DNA of 7,773 nt, taken from Bacteroidales bacterium (GTDB taxonomy: Bacteria > Bacteroidota > Bacteroidia > Bacteroidales > UBA932). Each line of letters begins with the position of its first letter. Positions within the stretch are counted from its first letter, which is position 1. Under the pieces are notes generated by a model that had not been told where the DNA came from, did no database searches, and saw only the letters and a list, made by a program, of their open reading frames with translations. Made by a program: the position numbers and the translations under genes. The DNA lies in contig SFPH01000130.1 in the NCBI GenBank assembly GCA_004552115.1, forward strand, positions 1-7,773, read 5' to 3'. Below are positions 1 through 7,533 of this stretch, piece after piece.

Positions 1-81
1 GTGATGCTCAGCGAGGTTGACCGGAAAATATTCAGGAAACTGGGCGTGGGCCTGACCTGCGACCCGGTCAAGAAATCCTGA
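1..81 (+). CDS. C-terminal fragment of an unidentified protein
   Basis: An open frame enters from the left edge and stops at TGA 79-81, giving 26 residues that end in DPVKKS. The tail is basic and hydrophilic, with no membrane segment or motif I recognise. A strong intrinsic terminator begins 40 nt after the stop, which supports this being the real 3' end of a + strand gene. The piece is too short to assign a family. The first GTG and ATG codons could by chance be starts, but a 26-codon gene is much less likely than a gene truncated by the window edge. Confidence 0.55.
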   Translation: MMLSEVDRKIFRKLGVGLTCDPVKKS

Positions 82-93
82 GTCCGGTCCGAA

Positions 94-125
94 GTTGCGG
101 CATATCGGTTTTTTCCTTATATTTG
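94..125 (+). promoter_or_regulatory. Bacteroidetes-type promoter for the NPCBM-like gene
   Basis: TATATTTG at 118-125 matches the Bacteroidetes primary-sigma -7 consensus TAnnTTTG exactly. GTTG at 94-97 matches three of four bases of the -33 element TTTG, and the 20-nt spacer is in the usual range. The inferred start of transcription is around 130-133, giving a leader of about 30 nt before the ATG at 162. The -7 box shares bases 121-125 with the 5' arm of the terminator hairpin, so the new transcript would lack most of that arm. This is a consensus match only, with no transcript data. Confidence 0.5.
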
Positions 126-157
126 GGAGGTCCGTACAGGGCTTCCCAAATTTTTTC
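121..157 (+). terminator. Intrinsic (rho-independent) terminator of the upstream gene
   Basis: The arms 121-133 and 139-151 can form a 13-bp stem, including two G-U pairs, closed by the 5-nt loop GTACA. The outer eight pairs are ATTTGGGA with TCCCAAAT. A run of six T (151-156) follows directly. This is the classic hairpin plus U-tract form on the + strand and should end transcription of the gene that stops at 81. The U-tract ends only 5 nt before the ATG of the next gene, which is unusually close. Confidence 0.75.
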
Positions 158-161
158 AGCC

Positions 162-2414
162 ATGAGAAAGATTATTGTTTCAGTCATCCTCATTGCAGCG
201 GGCCTGACAGGCCTCAATGCACAGTCATATCTCAATGACATACTCAATCCTGTGTCAAGCAACCGCTACACGGGATTCCGTTCCTCGCAGAAAGTCACAG
301 TCGCCCAGTTCGACTACAAGGGCGGATTTGTGCTCAGAACAGGCAAGGGCGGTCTCATCAGCGAGCCCAATCCGGGATTTGTGGTATATGACCTTGGAGG
401 ATCATACAGCAAACTGACATTTGTGATGGGACCATACAACCCGAATTCCGCTACCATAGGAGAGGATGTCATCGTGACTGTCAAGGCTGACGGAAGAAGA
501 ATACTTGACCGTGTGGTCAGATGCTATGGCGTGCCGGAATCCGTCACATTGGACGTGACCGGGGTGAAGGAACTGCGCTTTGACCTTCCGCGCGGAGTTA
601 CGGATATGGCTTTCGGGGAAGTGAGATTGTGGAAACCGGGCCAGACGGAGCTCGTGGAGACGCTCTGCCCTCATTATACCCGCCATTCGGGTTATGTGGC
701 GACGGTCCGCGAAACTCCGATACCGCTGTCATATTGTGTTCCGAAGAATCAGAAGTCAATGAATATCAATGGAAAAACCTTCAATTCCGGACTCCGTTTC
801 GAAGCAAGCATGCAGCTGGATACCCAGAATGCCTGGAGTTATTTCTGGGTGGAGAAGAAATTTGACAAGCTCTCGTTCATCCTCGGCCCTTGCGACAACC
901 AGAGCAAGAATGCCACTGGCTGGCTCATTGTCAAGGCGGATGACAGAATCATTTACGAAAAGCTTATTTCCCAGACCGACCTGGCGGAACAGGTGGTGCT
1001 GGACATTGCCGGGGCGGAGAACATTTCCTTTCATTCCGAATTCAATGGGGGAGATTTCCTCGGAGGCCTGCATTTCGGCCTTGCGGATATGTATGTATGG
1101 CCGAAAGGCTCTTCCTCCCTGCCGCTTGCCGGTCCTGTCAATCTGAACAGGGAAAAGATTTCCAATCTGCCTGACGTCTGCCCGCTGATGTCCACGATCA
1201 AGCCTTATTCCGTGAGGGGAATGAGCTCGGCTGACAATGTTCTGTTTACGGGAGAATCAGATTATTACACCTTCTCGATGGGCGGGGAGAAATTCAGCGA
1301 GGGACTTATCCTGACCACAGGAAACACATTCCTGGAGGACAAGGTAGACTCCTATGTCGCCTTCGACCTGGCCGGGGAATATGACTGGATTTCTTTCAAG
1401 GCAGGCTGCTTGACCAACCACAGGGTACTGGGGGATGATGTCATCCAGGTCTGGGCCGATGACAATCTCGTGCTCGAGACGACCATCCACGCCACCTGGC
1501 CGAACCAGTATTTCGAACTTCCGATCAACAAGTGCCGCATTCTGAAGTTTGCAAAGCCAGGTAACGGCAAGTCCAGACAGGTTTATTTCGGGGTGGGTGA
1601 CATTGCCCTTTACCGCGGAAGGCCTGTGGCCAATGACCTTTTCCGCCACGAGAAGCCTTATTGCCCTGACGAGGCCGACCTCATTGACCTTTGCAAGCGG
1701 CCATATTTCCATTATGTCGGCAGGTATCTCAGCACCATCACCAATTTCGACTTCAATGACTGCTTCAAGAACGGAAGCAGCCAGAGGGAGTATTTCCAGA
1801 TGAAGGACGGCTCGAAAATCTACAAGGGAGTGATGCTGGAGACCAACATCCCTCTCGGGATTGAGGATATCTCATTGACTGATATGGTGTTCATGTTCGT
1901 GACGGGAGCCGGCAGCTCAATCAGTTCAAGTCATATCGGGGCTGTGACGGGAATCACCGCCGGGGCCGGAACGGGAGGCGCATTGGCATCATTGAAACTG
2001 ATGGATAATAGCGGCAGGCAGTCATCAGTGGCGGCATTCAACCCATACGGGGAATATGAGACCTGCACGTTCACGGTTGCGAACAAGAGCGGATATTCCG
2101 ACCCGGTGGACAATCTTCTCTCCGGAGGACGTCAGCACAGACCGGTGAAGCTCAATGTGTTTGCGGATCAGAGGCTGGTAGGGGAGTTCTGGCTGGAGGA
2201 CAATATGTCTCCGACGACATATACAGTGCCGATCAACCGCTGCCATCAGCTGATGTTCTGGCTGGAATGCGGTGAAACCCGCTCAGGACAGTATGTGCTG
2301 TATGACATGAAGGTCAGCAAGCGGCCTTGCGGGATACCGGTGCCGGAGCGCTACAGGCGGGGAGGTTTCCCGGGGCAATGTCTCCGGAGGCAGCGCAGCT
2401 TCCGGAAACAGTGA
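162..2414 (+). CDS. Secreted multi-NPCBM-like domain protein (frameshifted)
   Basis: The product is 750 aa from ATG 162. This start is chosen because it opens directly with a signal peptide (MRKIIVSVILIAAGLTGLNA, probable cleavage before QSY). Starting upstream at 123 would place a polar extension ahead of it and run through the terminator hairpin. There is no clear Shine-Dalgarno sequence. After the signal come four related units of about 140-215 aa, starting near residues 22, 164, 336 and 506. Each has a short linker, mostly with a Cys-Pro or Cys near its start (LCP, VCP, LCK). A beta-rich domain follows, with a pattern of YDLxGxYxxLxFxxG, a VxADxxxxx strand and a final FGxxxLWxxG-like strand. 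This pattern resembles NPCBM/NEW2 carbohydrate-binding domains, but the assignment is by eye. Unit 4 carries a Gly-rich hydrophobic insertion (about residues 574-615). The last 30 or so residues are Arg-rich and unlike the rest. The frame read at 2452-3084 continues the protein more naturally, so this stop is probably a frameshift product. Likely periplasmic or surface-located; ligand unknown. Confidence 0.75.
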   Translation: MRKIIVSVILIAAGLTGLNAQSYLNDILNPVSSNRYTGFRSSQKVTVAQFDYKGGFVLRTGKGGLISEPNPGFVVYDLGGSYSKLTFVMGPYNPNSATIGEDVIVTVKADGRRILDRVVRCYGVPESVTLDVTGVKELRFDLPRGVTDMAFGEVRLWKPGQTELVETLCPHYTRHSGYVATVRETPIPLSYCVPKNQKSMNINGKTFNSGLRFEASMQLDTQNAWSYFWVEKKFDKLSFILGPCDNQSKNATGWLIVKADDRIIYEKLISQTDLAEQVVLDIAGAENISFHSEFNGGDFLGGLHFGLADMYVWPKGSSSLPLAGPVNLNREKISNLPDVCPLMSTIKPYSVRGMSSADNVLFTGESDYYTFSMGGEKFSEGLILTTGNTFLEDKVDSYVAFDLAGEYDWISFKAGCLTNHRVLGDDVIQVWADDNLVLETTIHATWPNQYFELPINKCRILKFAKPGNGKSRQVYFGVGDIALYRGRPVANDLFRHEKPYCPDEADLIDLCKRPYFHYVGRYLSTITNFDFNDCFKNGSSQREYFQMKDGSKIYKGVMLETNIPLGIEDISLTDMVFMFVTGAGSSISSSHIGAVTGITAGAGTGGALASLKLMDNSGRQSSVAAFNPYGEYETCTFTVANKSGYSDPVDNLLSGGRQHRPVKLNVFADQRLVGEFWLEDNMSPTTYTVPINRCHQLMFWLECGETRSGQYVLYDMKVSKRPCGIPVPERYRRGGFPGQCLRRQRSFRKQ

Positions 2415-2451
2415 TGACGGAGCTACGGCATCCGGGCCATCGGGCAGGACG

Positions 2452-3084
2452 ATGCAGGCATCAGGCCGCAGCCGAAGCCGCCGGCAGAGTGACGAACCGG
2501 CAGAAAGGGTCAGCTGGACCTCCATCGGCTACTCTTCCAATGATGCCGTAAACTCATTCCTGCGGGATGTGGACCAGATATGGAAATCGACCTGCGAGCT
2601 CCCGAATCTGAAGAAGATTCCGGATTACAGGCTTTCCCAGACCTGGGTCGAAGCCTCCGACGGCCGGGCCTACAAATGCGTGTCAATGATAGATTCCCGG
2701 GGCAACAGACTGAGTACCACTGACATACAGAACGATATCCTTGCCCGCATTTCCGCCGCCAAGATGATTCGCACAAACTCCAAGATGGCATATGTGGGAC
2801 TTCCCGGCGCCTCTCTGGGCGTTACCTCCCTTGGCAGCATCGAGGCGATGTCCCGCTTCAGCAAGCAGGTCAAACTTGGCAAGAATGTCCTGTCCCAATG
2901 CGATGCTGATGCGGAGTCATTCATTGAAGCCTGCCAGTTGGAACTGGATTCCGTCCAGGACCTTATCCGCCGCGCCGTGGATGTGGACGGCTTCAGGAGC
3001 ACAGCCTACGTGATGATTATCCCTGAGGAGGACGGTGACATACTTCCGGAGGTCATGCAGCAGTTGCGGTATTTCAATTTCTAG
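2452..3084 (+). CDS. Unrecognised C-terminal domain, probable continuation of the upstream gene
   Basis: The 210-aa frame from ATG 2452 has no signal peptide and no ribosome-binding site. The same frame is open from 2311, and bases 2376-2500 in it encode a Gly/Ser/Ala-rich linker, typical of a spacer between domains. I therefore read it as the C-terminal part of the 162 gene, displaced by one base. After the linker (from about VSWTSIGYSS) comes a mixed alpha/beta domain of about 190 aa, with motifs such as DVDQIWKST, AYVGLPGASLGV and AYVMIIPEEDGD. It ends in RYFNF just before TAG 3082-3084. I recognise no family or catalytic motif. The repaired protein would be about 973 aa. A separate cytoplasmic protein is possible but less likely. 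No + strand terminator is visible after the stop. Confidence 0.65.
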   Translation: MQASGRSRSRRQSDEPAERVSWTSIGYSSNDAVNSFLRDVDQIWKSTCELPNLKKIPDYRLSQTWVEASDGRAYKCVSMIDSRGNRLSTTDIQNDILARISAAKMIRTNSKMAYVGLPGASLGVTSLGSIEAMSRFSKQVKLGKNVLSQCDADAESFIEACQLELDSVQDLIRRAVDVDGFRSTAYVMIIPEEDGDILPEVMQQLRYFNF

Positions 3085-3100
3085 GGCTGCGGTTTACAGA

Positions 3101-3131
3101 CAAGAAAAGAGGACGGCCAAAGACCATCCTC
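3101..3131 (-). terminator. Intrinsic terminator of the aquaporin (susCD side) transcript
   Basis: Read on the minus strand, 3131-3122 and 3118-3109 form a 10-bp stem with two G-U pairs around a TTT loop. It is followed by TTTTCTTG (3108-3101). On the + strand the two G-U pairs become C-A mismatches and no T-run follows, so the signal is directional. It lies 23 nt past the aquaporin stop codon, in the 69-nt gap between convergent genes. Confidence 0.7.
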
Positions 3132-3153
3132 AAACCTGTTAGTACCGTGTAAC

Positions 3154-3822
3154 TTACTTCTTGCTGCATTCACCGGCGAGACCGCACCAGGTGAGGGCGG
3201 CAATGGCAGCGCCTGCGAGTGGGGCAAGGATGAATACCCAGAGATCCTTCAGGGCAGCACCTCCTACAAAGATTGCAGGACCGAGGCTGCGTGCCGGATT
3301 GACTGAGGTTCCGGTAAGGTTGATGCAGACAAGATGCACGAGAACCAGGGTGAGACCGATTGCAAGACCGGCCAGGTTGCCTGCCCCGTGTTTTCCGTCA
3401 GTGGCGCCGAGAACGACGAGGACGAAGATGAATGTTGCTACAACCTCAACGAAGAATGCGCCCCAGACACCGCCAGCATTGGCAACACCATTGGCTCCAC
3501 CCATTTCTGCACCGGATACGCTGCAGAACCCAAGCAGGATGGCAGCTCCGAGAATACCTCCGAGGAACTGGGCAACCCAGTATCCGCAGGCGTCCTTCCA
3601 GGTCATTCTGCCGCTCATTGCGACACCGAGGGTGATTGCAGGATTGATGTGGCAACCGGAAATGCCACCGATAGTGTAAGCCATTGCAATGACAGAGAGT
3701 CCGAATGCGAGAGCGGTTGCCGCAACACCGGCAGGCTCACCACATCCTACGAAGACTGCTGTTCCGCAGCCCATGAGTGTCAAAACCATTGTCCCGACGA
3801 ACTCAGCAAGATACTTTTTCAT
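3154..3822 (-). CDS. aqpZ: Aquaporin Z-type water channel
   Basis: The product is a 222-aa major intrinsic protein of the inner membrane that allows passive water flow. The two half-helix pore motifs are present: NPA at residues 60-62 (in HINPAIT) and 175-177 (in TSVNPARS). The selectivity-filter positions match Escherichia coli AqpZ: Phe40 in ALAFGL, His163 in LVHL, Thr172 and Arg178. This set predicts water rather than glycerol selectivity. Six hydrophobic segments are visible, and the length is close to E. coli AqpZ. The ATG at 3822 (MKKYLAEFVGT) is chosen because it aligns with the family N-terminus. An ATG two codons earlier at 3828 is equally possible, and neither has a clear Shine-Dalgarno sequence. 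The gene starts 60-66 nt after the susD stop on the same strand with no terminator seen between, so co-transcription is possible. A terminator follows its own stop. Confidence 0.93.
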   Translation of the reverse strand: MKKYLAEFVGTMVLTLMGCGTAVFVGCGEPAGVAATALAFGLSVIAMAYTIGGISGCHINPAITLGVAMSGRMTWKDACGYWVAQFLGGILGAAILLGFCSVSGAEMGGANGVANAGGVWGAFFVEVVATFIFVLVVLGATDGKHGAGNLAGLAIGLTLVLVHLVCINLTGTSVNPARSLGPAIFVGGAALKDLWVFILAPLAGAAIAALTWCGLAGECSKK

Positions 3823-3888
3823 GCACATATAATTTTTGTAATGCCGGAAATATCTCCTGGAATATGCAAAGATGAAGTATAGAACAAT

Positions 3889-5916
3889 CTACATCGCAGG
3901 ACCCTGTCCGCCGACCTTAGGCCAGCCCGGATTCTGGTAGATTACAGAAGTGTTCAGATCGGTCTTGTCACCTGAAGCTGTCTGGCGGAATGCGTTCTGA
4001 GGCAGAGGTGAGAGATAGTGTGCAGGAGTGAACCTGTAGCCGTTGAAAACGGAGTTGTTCACATTGCTTATCTGGTAAGGACGGATATATACGCCGCTGG
4101 TGCTCTGGTCAGACATGTTTCCGGAGCCACCGGCTACATCCACCACGACGAGGTCATGGCCTGAGTCATCCTGCCAGGTGCCCTCATAGTCGGAACCCCA
4201 GTAGCGCATTCCCTCAATCTGGTAACCGTTGACCTGGTCGCAGGCCCTCCATCTCTTCAGGTCTGCCCAGCGCATGCCCTCGCCGATGAACTCGTTGCGG
4301 CGCTCACGACGGATATTGTAGAGAGTTGCATCCACGAGCTGTCCGTGAGAATATGCTCCAAAGTCACCTTCGGCCTCCTTTGTCATCACGGTCGCTGCAA
4401 TTGTCTTGTTGTAGTCGGAATCAACCTTTGCACGTGTGCGCAATGCCTTCCAGTACTTGTCTGCCGTGCCGTCAATGCTTCCGGTCTTCACGTAGCAGGC
4501 CTCCATATAGTTCAGCAATGCCTCAGTTCCACGGAAGACAATGCTTCCGGTGGTACCCTTGTGGTGGAGGGTCTGCATGTAGTCATTGTAATGCTTGCCC
4601 TTCTTGATGGCATAGCCTGTTACCATGCGGGTCTCATTGTTGCCCTTGACAACCCACTCCAGGTCAACATAGTTGATTGTGCCGGCGGAGGTGTAGTTCT
4701 CGATGTCGCCGTCCTTCTTGGTGAAGATGCGGATACGGGAATCCCTGTCCTTGAGAGTTGCGCTGATGCCCTTCTTCTCCCATTCAGGATCATAACCGGA
4801 GGCGGTGTCATAAATAGGAAGACCGTTCTTCATGAGGAATGAGTTCACAAGGCCCCTTGTCCATCCTGAACCGCCGCCATTGTTCTGGAGCTGCATCTGG
4901 ATATTGTGGGTGATGCTGAGGCTCTCGTCATACTTGCGCCACATGAGCACCTCGCTGTAGTTCTCCATGTTCTCATCGCAGAACATTGTGTAGTAAGGGT
5001 TCAGGCTGTTGAACGATGCATCCATTCCCTCATCGGCGTCAGTGTTCTCCACGAGGTTGTTGACGAGCTTGTCTCCGACGACCTTTGCAGATGCCATCGC
5101 CTCGCCGAGGAAATAGGAAATCTCATCGTCAATGTTGAATCCTGAGAGAAGGCTGTTGTCGCCGGGCCAGCCTTCACCACCAGGTACGAATGCCGTGCCC
5201 TTGTGGTATTTCAGCCAGGTTCCCTCGAAGAGGGCGACTCTTGAACGGAGAAGGTAAGCTACATCCTTGCTGATGCGGTTCTTTCCGCCCGGGGCAGACT
5301 CCTGAAGGAGTTCAATGGCCTTGTCGAGGTCCTCGAGAATGAATCTGGCTACCTTGTGGCTCGGCTGACGCTTTGAAGCCTCCACCAATGTGGCCTCGTC
5401 ATCCTTGAGGGCAGTGGTGACAATAGGACAGTCACCGATGGACTGGAGCTTGTCAAAATATGCATATGCCCTCATCAGGTACATTTCGCCGATGTAGTGC
5501 TTGATATTGTTTTCGTTTCCTGAAATCTTGCCGGCCTCATATTTAGGGAGCACCTGGTCGAAGAAATAGTTGCAGTCACGGATCTGGAAAAAGTTCCATA
5601 CGGCTGTACGGTCTCCGTCGCTTGTTGAAGAAGGTACCTTCCACTCACCCGGAACCCAGCGTGAGGAATATCCGGTAGCTGCCTGGTTGTCGGTTGCATT
5701 GTCGTAGCCGAATGTGCTGATACCATAGCTTCCCGGCGCAATACTGGTGAAGAATCCATACAGGTTTATCGAGTAGGCGGCGAGGTCAGCCTCCGAAGTG
5801 AAGTAGGCACTCGGGGTGACCGAGCTCTCCGGTTCGCGGTCCAGGAAGCCATTGCAGGCAGTCAGACCGGAAACAGCCGCTATGAGCAGGCCGATATTCA
5901 AATATTTAATTTTCAT
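3889..5916 (-). CDS. susD: SusD/RagB family outer-membrane nutrient-binding lipoprotein
   Basis: This is an intact 675-aa surface lipoprotein that would cap the SusC barrel and bind substrate for import. The N-terminus is a lipoprotein signal (MKIKYLNIGLLIAAVSGLTAC) with the acylated Cys at residue 21. NGFLDREPESS follows, with the acidic residues seen in Bacteroidota surface-export signals. Family features include RAYAYFDKLQSIGDCPIV (from residue 149, TPR-like helical region), IRRERRNEFIGEGMRWADL (about 535-553), and the C-terminal LSPLPQNAF and YQNPGW motifs. At 675 aa it is at the long end for SusD proteins. The start at 5916 has AGGAAA about 5 nt upstream. It lies 12 nt after the SusC stop, the usual susC-susD order and spacing. 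No glycan-degrading enzyme is present in the window, so the substrate is unknown. The symbol names the family, not proven starch use. Confidence 0.95.
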   Translation of the reverse strand: MKIKYLNIGLLIAAVSGLTACNGFLDREPESSVTPSAYFTSEADLAAYSINLYGFFTSIAPGSYGISTFGYDNATDNQAATGYSSRWVPGEWKVPSSTSDGDRTAVWNFFQIRDCNYFFDQVLPKYEAGKISGNENNIKHYIGEMYLMRAYAYFDKLQSIGDCPIVTTALKDDEATLVEASKRQPSHKVARFILEDLDKAIELLQESAPGGKNRISKDVAYLLRSRVALFEGTWLKYHKGTAFVPGGEGWPGDNSLLSGFNIDDEISYFLGEAMASAKVVGDKLVNNLVENTDADEGMDASFNSLNPYYTMFCDENMENYSEVLMWRKYDESLSITHNIQMQLQNNGGGSGWTRGLVNSFLMKNGLPIYDTASGYDPEWEKKGISATLKDRDSRIRIFTKKDGDIENYTSAGTINYVDLEWVVKGNNETRMVTGYAIKKGKHYNDYMQTLHHKGTTGSIVFRGTEALLNYMEACYVKTGSIDGTADKYWKALRTRAKVDSDYNKTIAATVMTKEAEGDFGAYSHGQLVDATLYNIRRERRNEFIGEGMRWADLKRWRACDQVNGYQIEGMRYWGSDYEGTWQDDSGHDLVVVDVAGGSGNMSDQSTSGVYIRPYQISNVNNSVFNGYRFTPAHYLSPLPQNAFRQTASGDKTDLNTSVIYQNPGWPKVGGQGPAM

Positions 5917-5928
5917 ACTTTCCTCAAT

Positions 5929-7533
5929 TTAGAAGGTTACACTTACACCGAATGACACTGTTTTGGAAAGAGGATAGGTCTTTCCAAGGTTTCCGCCGTA
6001 GCCGGCTCCGATGAGCTCAGGGTCTGAGATATCGGTGAACTTGGTGATGGTCAGCAGGTTCTCTGCAGAAACGAAGAGCCTGAGATTCTGAACGTAAATC
6101 TTCTGGGTAAGACGTGACGGAAGGGTGTAACCGAGGGTCACGTTCTTGAGACGGCAGTAAGCCGCATTCTGCAGATAACGTGTCTGGGTCCAGGTGTTTC
6201 TCCAACCTCCCCAGTCAGGACGAGGATAGTAGGCGTCGGTGTTCTCCGGTGTCCAGTAGTCTGAATGTGCGGTGAAACCGAGAGCCTGCCATTTGCCGGT
6301 ACCGGTAGCGCCCCAGAATGTTGCGCTGCCTGCCATATAGTCACGCTTGAGGGTGCCCTGGAAGAAGAGTTTGAGGTCAAATCCCTTGTATGCGAAATCG
6401 AAGTTGAGACCGAAGTTGTAGCGAGGTGTGCTGTTGCCGATGATCTTGAGGTCACCGTGGTTGTCTGCTGTGTATTCGCCCTCATCCACTACTCTGTCGC
6501 CGTTGATATCGGCATACATGATGTCTCCGGCAGTCCAGTTTGCGCCGCAATAGCTCTGGTCAGCCTTCGCGAGATGGGCATCCATCTCTGCCTGTGAACT
6601 TGCAATTCCTACAGTCTCGAAGCCCCAGATGTCACCGTAAACGGCTCCGTCATAATACTTGCCCAGTTCCTTTGCAGGGTTAGGATACTTGTTAATGATG
6701 GTCTTGCTGTCACTCAGCACGAGGGAAACTCCGTAGTTGAAGTCATTGACAACGTCACGCCAGCTTATCTGGAGATCCCAGCCCTTGGTGGTCATGTCGA
6801 GGTTGTTGGTCTTCGGCTCGGCAGTACCGAGAACATCAGGAAGTTCAGGGGCAGGACCCACCATGTCATAGGTCTTGCGCTGATAATATCCGAAGGAACC
6901 GGTAAGACGGTTGTTGAATGCTCCGAAGTCAAGACCCACTTCCCAAGTGCGGCTCCTTTCCCAGGTGAGGAATGAGGAAACGAGGCTTGGCTGGCCGGAA
7001 ATGTTCGGCTTGGCGTCATTGACAATCCAGCTGCCACCCTTCGGAGTATAGCTCATCGTAGGGTAGAAAGGATAGAGGCTTTCGGTGTTCTGGTTTCCGA
7101 GTTCACCCCAGGATCCTCTGATCTTCAATACGTTCACCCTCTTTGTGAAGTCCTCCCAGAATGGTTCCCTGGCAATGTTCCAACCTGCTGAGAATGAAGG
7201 GAAGAGGTTCCATCTGTTCTCGCGGAGGAAGCGTGAGGATCCGTCATAACGGAGGTTTGCCTCGACAAGATAACGTCCGGCATAGTCATAGTTGACACGG
7301 CCGAAGAAGCCGGCTGTCGTCCAGGTCGAGTATCCGCCGGAGGCTGTAGGGTTGGAAGCGGTGGTGTCAAGTGTAGGAAGACCTGCAATGATGCCGTACT
7401 GCTGGGCAGTGATAGTGCGGCCGTGCCAGTATTCGCTCTGGAAACCTGCCATCACCTTGAGATTGTGCTCTCCGAATGAATGGCTGTAGTCAGCGTAGAT
7501 GTTAGGGTTGAAGTAGTTGCTCTTGTTGTTGCG
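5929..7533 (-). CDS. susC: SusC/RagA family TonB-dependent transporter, 5' half missing
   Basis: About 534 C-terminal residues of an outer-membrane beta-barrel importer that is normally about 1,000 aa. Recognisable stretches include NYFNPNIYADYSHSFGEHNL at the left limit of similarity, VNYDYAGRYLVEANLRYDGS and LFPSFSAGWNIAREPFWE. Further along are LKIRGSWGELGNQN, GDIMYADINGDRVVDEGE and a final aromatic beta-signal, SFGVSVTF. The acidic DINGDRVVDEGE loop (about 6475-6512) resembles a calcium-type loop common in SusC proteins. The signal peptide, CarboxypepD-like domain, TonB box, plug and first barrel strands are absent. Similarity ends near 7530, inside the window rather than at its edge. The same frame stays open to a stop at 7672-7674, but the residues there (Ser, Cys and Pro rich) do not look like SusC. 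In-frame starts at 7455 (GTG) or 7452 (ATG) would lack any secretion signal. As written it is not a functional transporter. Confidence 0.88.
   Translation of the reverse strand, partial: RNNKSNYFNPNIYADYSHSFGEHNLKVMAGFQSEYWHGRTITAQQYGIIAGLPTLDTTASNPTASGGYSTWTTAGFFGRVNYDYAGRYLVEANLRYDGSSRFLRENRWNLFPSFSAGWNIAREPFWEDFTKRVNVLKIRGSWGELGNQNTESLYPFYPTMSYTPKGGSWIVNDAKPNISGQPSLVSSFLTWERSRTWEVGLDFGAFNNRLTGSFGYYQRKTYDMVGPAPELPDVLGTAEPKTNNLDMTTKGWDLQISWRDVVNDFNYGVSLVLSDSKTIINKYPNPAKELGKYYDGAVYGDIWGFETVGIASSQAEMDAHLAKADQSYCGANWTAGDIMYADINGDRVVDEGEYTADNHGDLKIIGNSTPRYNFGLNFDFAYKGFDLKLFFQGTLKRDYMAGSATFWGATGTGKWQALGFTAHSDYWTPENTDAYYPRPDWGGWRNTWTQTRYLQNAAYCRLKNVTLGYTLPSRLTQKIYVQNLRLFVSAENLLTITKFTDISDPELIGAGYGGNLGKTYPLSKTVSFGVSVTF

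Noticed and set aside
1257..1712. 151-codon minus strand open frame inside the NPCBM-like gene
   Set aside because: It lies within a strongly supported + strand coding region, and its translation has no recognisable features.
3844..3860. Imperfect palindrome CCGGAAATATCTCCTGG between susD and aqpZ as a terminator or operator
   Set aside because: Only the outer few pairs are complementary, and no T-run follows directly on the minus strand.
3867..3874. CATCTTTG on the minus strand as a -7 box for aqpZ
   Set aside because: It has one mismatch to TAnnTTTG and no TTG at the required 19-21 nt spacing; the nearest TTG is only about 10 nt away. It is too weak to list as a promoter.
3334..3882. 182-codon + strand open frame opposite the aquaporin gene
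   Set aside because: It is Cys/Asp/Glu-rich with no fold-like pattern, and it mirrors a gene with clear aquaporin motifs. It is an antisense shadow.
4345..4842. 165-codon + strand open frame opposite susD
   Set aside because: It is an antisense frame produced by the biased codon use of susD, with no start signal or domain pattern.
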